DNA of 8,304 nucleotides from Candidatus Binatia bacterium (GTDB lineage Bacteria; Desulfobacterota_B; Binatia; UBA9968; JAJDTQ01), in contig JAJDTQ010000221.1 in NCBI GenBank assembly GCA_022827045.1, positions 1-8,304 on the forward strand. Reading direction: 5' to 3'. The notes under the pieces are model-generated. The model made no database searches. It saw only the letters and a program-made list of their open reading frames with translations, and was not told the DNA's origin. The position numbers and the translations under genes were made by a program. Shown piece by piece: positions 1 to 5,047 of this stretch (its first letter is position 1; each line of letters starts with the position of its first letter).

Positions 1-52
1 GGGTGCATGGGCACGCCAGTGAATCGGCGGGCCTCGACTGCCCCGGCCACCG

Positions 53-625
53 TCACTTCACCGCATCACCGCCCCGGGTGCAAGCTCTGGTTACTTTCGC
101 GACTAAGCCGCCGCGTCGCGGGGGTCCCCGCTCCAGAGGAAATTGCCCGAAAAACGTTTTCATGCCGCTCAATTTGTCACGGAAGAGCGGCGCCCGATAG
201 ATGGCGTTGTCGCCGGTCTGAGACAGACTGAACTCAACGCTGTCGTTCCGGATCTCAAGTCTGAGATCAGCTTGGCCTCCTCCGTGCCGCTCCAGTACAT
301 CACCCAGATTCGCGCCACGTTTGCCAGTCTGCTGCGCTTCTTCCTGTAGCCGCTCAAACTCGGCGAGACGCCGGGCGACTTGCAAGTTCGACGCGCCCTT
401 ACTGCGGTTGCACGTCGCATGGGTGAGCGCAAAGTTGTTCTCGGCATCCAGACCATCCTCACGCAGGGGATCGATATGGTCCACATCAAGTTGTCCTTTC
501 TGGAGAACCAGATCGATCTCTTTGTCGCAGATGAAGCAACGGCCGTTTTGACGCTGGTGGAGCCGTTGCTCCAGCTCTTCGCGGTCGTTGCTGTTCAAAG
601 CGGATAGGTATCGGGATTGGCTCAT
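53..625 (-). pseudogene. HNH endonuclease N-terminal part, 3'-truncated gene
   Basis: The product begins with an HNH nuclease domain. Counting from the start used here (MSQSRY), there is a CxxC pair at residues 30 and 33, a DVDHIDP motif at about 47-53 (catalytic Asp-His), an ENNFAL stretch near 62-67 and a closing C-N pair at 72-73. This is the classic metal-binding beta-beta-alpha HNH arrangement with structural cysteines. The start at 625 is preferred over the upstream ATG at 637 because GGAG lies 6 nt before it. Up to about residue 165 (FPLE, near position 131) the protein looks well formed. After that it becomes an Arg/Gly/Pro-rich tail that looks like random translation to the stop at 53. 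I recall full-length relatives being several hundred residues longer, so I infer a 3' truncation by deletion or insertion near position 130. The intact N-terminal domain could still fold. The large relatives' role is uncertain; defence or DNA-modification association is only a guess. Confidence 0.7.
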
Positions 626-750
626 GGGTGTCTCCATCGCATAGCGACTCTGGTCTTCGCGTAGGGAATCTTCTCAACGGAAGGTATTGGAGCCCGCAAC
701 GATATGCAAATCCAACCCATCGTATGAGGTCCAAAGAACGGGCTCGCGGG

Positions 751-891
751 TCATTGAGCGCCGTGCCACACGCCGGCAATCCAGACTGTGCCATTTCGGA
801 ACGATGACTTCCCGTAGAGTGACTCCTGAAACCCCGGTATGACTCTGCCGAAGTCAAGAAATTCCTCAAGCCGACGCAAGACATCCTCAGC
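751..891 (-). pseudogene. RelE/ParE-type toxin C-terminal remnant, frameshifted
   Basis: Reading the minus strand to the TGA at 751-753 gives a 46-codon stretch starting AEDVLRRLEEF, followed by GRVIPGFQES, and ending GTVWIAGVWHGAQ. The order helix, GRV-P-F, and a final hydrophobic strand with VWHGA is the signature of RelE/ParE superfamily toxins (mRNA interferases or gyrase poisons). Between these parts the reading frame is broken: in the neighbouring frame the same DNA reads TLREVIV, which is the strand expected after the GRV-P-F motif. A small deletion/frameshift therefore joins the two halves. No start codon, N-terminal half or antitoxin gene is visible nearby; upstream the sequence runs into an antiparallel relaxase remnant. 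The fragment lies about 125 bp upstream of the HNH gene on the same strand. It is almost certainly non-functional. The family call rests on motif order only and could be wrong. Confidence 0.55.
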
Positions 892-920
892 CCGTCGTCG
901 AAACCGTCTCACTGCTTTGA

Positions 921-1405
921 ATGCGCTCCGGCGCCACGGTCGCCTGGAAGCCGTCGGAGATGGGCCGGCGCAGGGGCGCGCCGAGGTCTACCGCGCCGAG
1001 ACCATCGAGCTTTGCGGGGGCACCCGCAGCTCCGCCATCTCGATCACGTATGGGCCTCGGCCCTGCACGCTTTCCAGGGCGGCGCACCGTGCACCGTGGA
1101 CAACGTGATCGCCGCTATGGAAGCGAATCACCCCCGGCTGACCACGCTAAGTCCTTCTACGTGGCGACCTCGAGGGCCCGGGCGCTCCGCGAGCGGCTCG
1201 CAGCGGTCACCGGCGAGCGCATCTCCGCCCTTGAAGGCATCTGCGAGGTCGTCTGGCCGGAGCGCGAACGCGACGAAAAGCCACGCCGGACAGGGAGCAG
1301 CCGGACCCGGGGGGCGGCCCCTCCGTCCCCTCCGGAGAGGGGCAAAGCGCCGGAGCCGGAACCGCCTGCCCCCGAAAGCGTATGGACATGGATCTGAGCT
1401 TATAA
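921..1405 (+). pseudogene. traI: MobF/TraI conjugative relaxase-helicase, decayed C-terminus
   Basis: Fragments of the C-terminal helicase region of a MobF (TraI-like) relaxase follow each other in the right order but in different plus-strand frames. They are VAWKPSEMG (about 936-962), RAEVYRAETIEL (about 978-1013), PQLRHLDHVWASALHAFQGG then TVDNVIAAMEANHPRLTT (about 1024-1145), KSFYVATSRARALRERLAAVTGERISALEGI (about 1150-1245, given here in abbreviated form as KSFYVATSRAR plus VTGERISALEGI), and finally MDMDLSL with stop TAA at 1403-1405. HAFQG-TVDN corresponds to superfamily 1 helicase motif V and FYVATSRAR to motif VI. At least four frame changes and internal losses are needed to join them, and everything upstream (relaxase domain, Walker A) is absent. 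The gene is dead. It shows that the element, or an ancestor of it, carried MobF conjugation functions. It lies tail-to-tail with the gene at 1475-1861. Confidence 0.8.
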
Positions 1406-1474
1406 CGCGGCTCGTCCGTCCCTTCCCTCCGCGCTTCCCGGAAACGATCCGTCCGCACTCCGGCAGCGAACCGC

Positions 1475-1861
1475 TCACGCCGGGCCTTCGTCCATCAGCT
1501 CCTTCATCATCCTGCGGGCCTCAGCGACGAGGTCGTCGAAATCCTTCTCCTGCCCGGCGTCGAGCATCCGCTGCCGGGCGATGAGGGCGAGGATGTAGCC
1601 CATGCGCCAGGTTGCCTCTATGAGCGCCAGGTGTCCTGGCGACAACGTGGCCGGAACGGCCTCGCCAAGCCGGTCCTCGGCGATGGCGAGCGCGCCTGTG
1701 CGGACCAGTTCTCCGGCCGGCACGCCATGCCGCGTGGCGGCCTTCTCGATCAGTCGCCACTCGGAGTCGGAGAAGCGGATCGAGTGCGGCTGGCGCGCAT
1801 CGCTCCGGTTCCCGGCCGGCTTGCTCCCCGTTCCCGAATTCCGGCGATCGTTTTGCGCCAT
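1475..1861 (-). CDS. Ribbon-helix-helix-like small DNA-binding protein, conjugation-associated
   Basis: This is a 128-residue protein. The first 25 residues are polar and probably disordered. A segment PHSIRFSDSEWRLIEKAA then ELVRTGALAIAED (about 25-63) has the strand plus two helices typical of CopG/MobC-like ribbon-helix-helix proteins. The C-terminal half is helical, with an acidic, Met-rich end. The start at 1861 is chosen because AAAGGA sits 7 nt upstream; the in-frame ATG at 1897 lacks such a site. No close family name is certain. Its position next to a MobF relaxase remnant suggests a relaxosome accessory or plasmid regulator, but that is inference. Codon use is normal for a high-GC gene, and nothing suggests decay, in contrast to the relaxase beside it. 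Confidence 0.75.
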   Translation of the reverse strand: MAQNDRRNSGTGSKPAGNRSDARQPHSIRFSDSEWRLIEKAATRHGVPAGELVRTGALAIAEDRLGEAVPATLSPGHLALIEATWRMGYILALIARQRMLDAGQEKDFDDLVAEARRMMKELMDEGPA

Positions 1862-2165
1862 CCTCTCATCCTTTCTACCCTCTCCAGGCCAGCCCACGGC
1901 CCGCTCCGCGTCGATTCCGTGCTCGGAAACAAGGCATCGGTGTCCTGGTTGTGGCCAAAACCGGGATGCCCGGCGAGACTGCGGAGAGCCTTCGCAACCT
2001 TCCTGCCGGGACCGTCGCCGGGCGCCTTGATGAGGCCGCCGCTTGCCGGGTGCGAGCCTCGGCAGGGCGTGTTCGGGCCGTGTTTCGCGTATTACAATCC
2101 GAGTACATGCCGTAACACGCCGTCATACGCCCTGCAACCGGGAGCAACCAATCTGGTATCTCTAC

Positions 2166-2245
2166 CCGGCATGCGCCGACAGGGCTGCGCGCCGGTAGGA
2201 CAAATCCGTGTAACACGGAGAGAACACACTCGATCCGGCATGCGC
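2166..2245 (+). repeat. 11-bp direct repeat CCGGCATGCGC flanking a small hairpin
   Basis: The sequence CCGGCATGCGC occurs at 2166-2176 and again at 2235-2245, with start points 69 bp apart. Between the copies lies TCCGTG-TAA-CACGGA (2205-2219), a perfect 6-bp stem with a 3-nt loop. The second copy runs into an inverted pair CATGCG and CGCATG. Function is unknown; a protein-binding control or transfer-origin site is possible. Confidence 0.5.
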
Positions 2246-2307
2246 TTGGGCACGCATGTCGCCGAGAACGCACGGGAATGTGGGTCAAGCGTACACTGGC
2301 ATACCAC

Positions 2308-2321
2308 CGCAGCTAGCTGCG
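2308..2321. repeat. 14-bp perfect palindrome CGCAGCTAGCTGCG
   Basis: The 14 bases read identically on both strands. With a small internal mismatch/bulge the symmetry continues outward (ATACC on the left against GGTGT on the right), making an imperfect symmetrical site of about 30 bp (2300-2330). This looks like a binding site for a dimeric protein or an extruding cruciform. It stands at the left edge of the repeat array. Confidence 0.45.
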
Positions 2322-2587
2322 TCGGGTGTGAAAACCAGAGCCCGCGCAGGCGGTGGGGAACGAAGAAACCATGGGCACAAGCGAAGGGGAATGGTCGCCG
2401 GAGGATCCAGCGGCGGGGAGCCGGCACGGCGATTGAGTGGCGGAGAGTGCGGGAGGAAGTGAAGGCGGTCGCGTCGAACACACTGACGGAGGCGCATGCA
2501 CTGGGCCGGACACAAGTGCAGGGCGTGGTGCGGAAGCCGGTGACGAGGACGAGGACAGCAAGGCCGACGGCATCGAGTGGTGCGATG

Positions 2588-2600
2588 TCGCCGGAGGCGA
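2588..2600. repeat. Array hairpin, copy 1 (TCGCC-GGA-GGCGA)
   Basis: This is a perfect 5-bp stem with a 3-nt loop, followed by CGAGCCGAG. It aligns position for position with the hairpins at 2898-2910 and 3082-3094. Relative to copy 2, the second and first stem bases change together with their partners. Confidence 0.6.
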
Positions 2601-2897
2601 CGAGCCGAGGCAGCACCTGGCCGGTTCGAAGTGAATCGGCTGAGAGGTCGAGCGGCTGCACGGACATGGAGATGACCGAGATGTTGAACGGCGCCGTGGC
2701 GATGGGCGTGGCCCGCAGCACACGGCGGGGAACGTTGAAGGCGGTGACGGCAGAAATGCGGAGCACGCTGTCAACGTCGCCTTCAGTGACGAGGACACCG
2801 GAGGAGGACGTGATGCGGAAGCCGGTGACGGGCGAAGCCCGCACCGGGCGGCGCGGATGACGAGCGCAGCGAGGCGGACGGGATGGGCGGGGCGATG

Positions 2898-2910
2898 CTG
2901 CCGAAGGCAG
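2898..2910. repeat. Array hairpin, copy 2 (CTGCC-GAA-GGCAG)
   Basis: The stem is perfect, as in copies 1 and 3, but the two outer base pairs differ (CT..AG instead of TC..GA), so both arms changed and pairing was kept. The same CGAGCCGAG follows, as in copy 1. Compensatory change of this kind argues that the hairpin is under selection. Confidence 0.6.
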
Positions 2911-3081
2911 CGAGCCGAGCCAGGCGCTTGAGCAGTTCGAAGTGAATCCGCGTGGCGGGGGTCGCCGTCACGGCGGGCGGCGTGGTGGACATGAACGAAG
3001 TCACCGGAGATGATGGTGATGCGGGAGATAGTGATGGGCGAAGCCCGCGCCAGCGATGCGGACGGCGCGAGCGGGGCGAAG

Positions 3082-3094
3082 TCGCCGAAGGCGA
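3082..3094. repeat. Array hairpin, copy 3 (TCGCC-GAA-GGCGA)
   Basis: This is a perfect 5-bp stem with a GAA loop. It has the stem of copy 1 and the loop of copy 2, and is followed by GGAGCCG. It sits in the same place in its module as the other two copies. Confidence 0.6.
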
Positions 3095-3266
3095 GGAGCC
3101 GTGTCACGCGGTGAGGCGCGGCGGCCACGCTGGGCATGGTCATGGTGGGCGGCATCGTGAACATGAAGGCCGTCACCTTCAGCGATGGCGATGCGAAGAC
3201 CGGTGACGGGCGGAGCCGCATCAGGAAGCGCAGGCGGAAGGACGGACTGGACCGAAGGGGCGGGGA

Positions 3267-3325
3267 GGCCCACGTCGCCGAGTGGCATAGGGTAGGCGCG
3301 AAGCGGGTACTCGGCGACGTGGGCC
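3267..3325. repeat. Perfect 17-bp inverted repeat in last array module
   Basis: The arms GGCCCACGTCGCCGAGT (3267-3283) and its exact reverse complement (3309-3325) enclose a 25-nt loop that contains a GCGAAGC core. It takes the place occupied by the short TCGCC hairpin in the other modules; the TCGCC and GGCGA strings are both present inside its arms. As RNA or single-stranded DNA it would form a very stable hairpin. No T-tract follows on either strand, so it is not a standard intrinsic terminator. It lies about 180 bp beyond the 3' end of the DUF2493 gene. Confidence 0.8.
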
Positions 3326-3506
3326 GTGGGGAGGGGCCCTGCCGAGACCGAGCACAACACGGGACGTTGTCATGGTCGGGGTCGTTGGTGGAGATGAAAG
3401 GCGTGGCAACGATGGACGTGAAGACCCGGTGTGGAGCGACGGCGCAGGAGATGATGCGAGGAAGGGGCCGCGCCACCGAGTGACGCGACCCCGCGGTGTG
3501 TGCGGA

Positions 3507-4433
3507 TCAGGCGGCGATCTTGTCGACCGGTATCCCCAGCTGCCTTGCCTTGTCGACGAGGTTGTCGGTGATGCCGGAGCCGGGGAAGGCGATGACGCCC
3601 TTGGGCAGGAGGTTGAGGAGATCGTCGTTGCGGCGGAACGGAGCCGCCCGTCCGTGGCGGTCCCAGTCGGGCTTGCACACGACCTGATGGACGCCGCGCT
3701 TCTCGGCCCAGCTTGCCGCGATGCGCTCGACGCCGGGTCCGCCGCCGTGCACGAGGACCATATCCGCATACTTCGCACGGACCTTGTCGAGCCTGTTGAA
3801 GACCGCGGCAGGGTCCGTGACGTCCTTGCCGCCGGTTACCGCGACGAGGGTACCTTCGGGCAGGTGCGCCTGGGTCTTGCGGTCCTTGCGAGCGCGGACG
3901 AAATCACGGGCGTCGATGGCGGCGGAGGTGAGCTTGCCGGTCTGGCTGGTGTGCGATCCGCTGCGGGGCCGCCAGGTTTGTCCGGTCGCTGCCAGGTAGT
4001 CCTCGGCAGCAGCGTCGCGCATCCGCTCGAAGGCGTCGCGGCGAGCTGAGAGGTTCTGCACCCGGTCGGTGATGAGTTCGAGCTCTCGGGACTTGATCTC
4101 GGAGCCGTCCTGCTCGTGCTGAAGGTCGCGGATGTCCGGGATGAGGCGGTCGGCAGCCCGGTCCAGCCGTTGAGTCTGGGCGTCGAGCAAGTTGACGAAC
4201 CCCCACAGCAAGCTCTCGCGTTCGTCCGCGAGCTGAGTGCCGTCGGGGCCGATGCCGCCTGCGAGGATCTCGAAGGCAGCGTGCACTGCGTCGAGCGCGT
4301 CGTCCTCGTCCCATACATCCCTGGAATCGAACTCGTCGGGCTCTGGCGTAGCGCCGAAGAGCTGCGCACTCTCGCAGAACGCCTCCATGATGGACTGACC
4401 CTGGTCCGCGATGTTCTCTATGATGCTGTTCAT
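3507..4433 (-). CDS. DUF2493 SLOG-domain protein
   Basis: This is a 308-residue protein, the length I recall as usual for plasmid-borne DUF2493 proteins. Residues 1-185 are largely helical and acidic at first, with a likely coiled-coil (about 85-145, rich in Arg/Glu/Leu). The C-terminal SLOG/Rossmann-like domain starts at about 195: a beta strand into VAVTGGKDV (197-205), LVHGGGPGVERIAASWA (227-242, the glycine-rich nucleotide-binding turn), a KPDWDRHGRAAPFRRND segment (254-270) and a closing IAFPGSGITDNLV strand-loop-helix (281-293). SLOG proteins bind nucleotides or related ligands, and some cleave or sense nucleotide signals; the specific ligand here is unknown. AAGGAG lies 6 nt before the ATG at 4433. 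It follows the Toprim/4801 genes on the same strand after a 367-bp gap with a large palindrome, so it probably has its own promoter. It is intact. Confidence 0.88.
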   Translation of the reverse strand: MNSIIENIADQGQSIMEAFCESAQLFGATPEPDEFDSRDVWDEDDALDAVHAAFEILAGGIGPDGTQLADERESLLWGFVNLLDAQTQRLDRAADRLIPDIRDLQHEQDGSEIKSRELELITDRVQNLSARRDAFERMRDAAAEDYLAATGQTWRPRSGSHTSQTGKLTSAAIDARDFVRARKDRKTQAHLPEGTLVAVTGGKDVTDPAAVFNRLDKVRAKYADMVLVHGGGPGVERIAASWAEKRGVHQVVCKPDWDRHGRAAPFRRNDDLLNLLPKGVIAFPGSGITDNLVDKARQLGIPVDKIAA

Positions 4434-4800
4434 GACTTTCTCCTTCTCTCGTTAAGGACCCACCGAGGCCCGTGCCTGGAGCGTGTCCGCTCCGAAGTGA
4501 TGTCCCGTCTTTTCACGCGCGCGCAACGGAGCCACCGGGGCAGGCAATGAACGGCCCCACGGCCCACCCGACCACAACTCGTTTGGTGCGCTTGGGCGTC
4601 TCGGGTGGGCCGTGGGGCCGTTCATTGCCTGCCCCGGCCGCAACGGAGCGAAGCGGAGAGAAGGACCCCTTCAGGGGTTGGCGCAGGGAGCACGTGTGAC
4701 AAGATGGGAGATCACGTAGGAGAGGACTTGTACGGAACAGCACCGTCCCCTTCGAAGCTCAAACTTTCCTTCGCGGACGTGGAGGCCCCCTCGCTGTTGA
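4434..4800. other. Intergenic region with large palindrome and small hairpins
   Basis: No gene is seen in these 367 bp; every ORF here runs through the inverted repeat and looks accidental. The region holds the 5' leader of the DUF2493 gene with its AAGGAG site. The leader contains a perfect 6-bp hairpin GGAGCG-TGTC-CGCTCC (4478-4493). Further on come the 37-bp palindrome at 4535-4637 with its flanking direct repeats, and ACCCC-TTCA-GGGGT (4665-4678), which could act weakly on transcripts leaving the gene at 4801-5031. No T-tract accompanies it, so I do not call it a terminator. The DUF2493 promoter should be between about 4450 and 4530, but no clear -35/-10 pair was found. Confidence 0.5.
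4522..4649. repeat. Perfect 37-bp inverted repeat bracketed by 11-bp direct repeats
   Basis: The left arm at 4535-4571 begins CCGGGGCAGGCAATGAACGG. Its exact reverse complement is at 4601-4637, with no mismatch in 37 bp, and the loop of 29 nt is 4572-4600. Just outside the arms, CGCAACGGAGC occurs as a direct repeat at 4522-4532 and 4639-4649, 2 nt and 1 nt from the arm ends. A hairpin element with long terminal inversion between short direct repeats resembles a small non-autonomous insertion with a target duplication. It could equally be a plasmid single-strand initiation or replication/transfer hairpin. It encodes nothing recognisable. Perfect pairing over this length implies recent origin or strong selection. 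Confidence 0.85.
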
Positions 4801-5031
4801 TCACGACCAGAGGGGGTGCGAGTCCACGAGGCGCTCGGCGACGTCGCGGACGCGGTGGCGCTCGTGGACGCGCCGGGGGCCTCTGGGATCTTCATGCAAG
4901 TGCACAACCCAGAACACCCGGCCAGGCACGAGGATATCATCGTGGCGGTAGACATCGCCGACGTGGTCGCCGTCGGCGTCATGGATGCGGGATTCGTGCG
5001 GGGTGATCCTCTTGAAGGTGATGCGGTCCAT
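4801..5031 (-). CDS. Conserved-looking hypothetical protein, 76 aa, coupled to Toprim gene
   Basis: This is a compact soluble 76-residue protein beginning MDRITFKRITPHESRI and continuing with DADGDHVGDVYRHDD, a hydrophobic strand VFWVVHLHEDPRGP and RVRDVAERLVDSHPLW at the end. It looks like a beta-rich core followed by one helix, with no cysteine pairs, signal peptide or membrane segment. AAGGAG is placed 7 nt before the ATG at 5031. The stop codon of the Toprim gene lies only 16 nt upstream, and the ribosome binding site falls inside that gap, so the two are very likely co-transcribed and translationally coupled. I recall similar short proteins in the same place on alphaproteobacterial plasmids but no function. 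Its context suggests a partner or regulator of the Toprim protein. Confidence 0.75.
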   Translation of the reverse strand: MDRITFKRITPHESRIHDADGDHVGDVYRHDDILVPGRVFWVVHLHEDPRGPRRVHERHRVRDVAERLVDSHPLWS

Positions 5032-5047
5032 TCTCCCTCTCCTTCCA

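Larger units (their letters stand above)
1862..2330. other. Non-coding spacer with palindromes and direct repeats
   Basis: No convincing gene is seen here. Its right half (about 2085-2330) is less GC-rich than its surroundings. It contains an 11-bp direct repeat CCGGCATGCGC at 2166-2176 and 2235-2245, a hairpin TCCGTG-TAA-CACGGA at 2205-2219 lying between the two repeats, an inverted pair CATGCG/CGCATG just right of the second repeat, and a 14-bp perfect palindrome CGCAGCTAGCTGCG at 2308-2321. Such a cluster beside conjugation genes could be an origin of transfer, a partition/replication site or a control region for the gene at 1475-1861. No known nic consensus was recognised, so no assignment is made. 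A 49-codon ORF at 1966-2115 on the plus strand has no ribosome binding site and is not called. Confidence 0.5.
2331..3500. repeat. Array of diverged tandem modules with conserved hairpins
   Basis: About four modules, of roughly 290, 205, 170 and up to 290 bp, start near 2525, 2811, 3018 and 3189, preceded by a weak partial copy. Shared blocks, in order, are as follows. Block A is TGCGGAAGCCGGTGACG, identical at 2529-2545 and 2814-2830 and diverged at 3020 and 3192. It leads in modules 2 and 3 into the triloop hairpin GGGC-GAA-GCCC. Block B is a short hairpin: TCGCC-GGA-GGCGA at 2588-2600, CTGCC-GAA-GGCAG at 2898-2910 and TCGCC-GAA-GGCGA at 3082-3094, followed by GAGCCG. Block C is GTTCGAAGTGAATC, identical at 2624-2637 and 2935-2948. 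Block D is a GTGGACATGAA-type stretch ending GTCACC at about 2985-3005 and 3155-3177, and in looser form near 3390. No frame is open across the array on either strand without shifts, and no start has a ribosome binding site. It may be a structured RNA, a DNA structural region or a decayed repeat gene. Confidence 0.7.

Noticed and set aside
2085..2100. MobF-type nic site in GCGTATTACAATCC
   Set aside because: It only loosely resembles the GCGTATTGTCT type of nic sequence, and neither the expected flanking sequence nor an adjacent intact relaxase gene is present.
1966..2115. Possible 49-codon gene on the plus strand
   Set aside because: The translation looks moderately protein-like, but no Shine-Dalgarno sequence precedes the ATG and no family was recognised.
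1631..2860. Plus-strand open frame of 409 codons
   Set aside because: It runs antisense through the RHH-like gene and then across the spacer and array. The composition changes along its length, there is no ribosome binding site, and it holds no recognisable domain. High GC makes stop codons rare.
2313..3476. Minus-strand open frame of 387 codons across the array
   Set aside because: Its Ser/Pro/Arg-rich translation follows the nucleotide repeats, no start with a ribosome binding site is present, and the repeating peptide strings change frame between modules.
2331..3500. CRISPR array
   Set aside because: Repeats are long, diverged and unevenly spaced, with no short identical repeats separated by unique spacers, and no cas gene is nearby.
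4665..4678. Terminator ACCCC-TTCA-GGGGT after the 76-aa gene
   Set aside because: The stem is only 5 bp and no T-tract follows in the direction of transcription.
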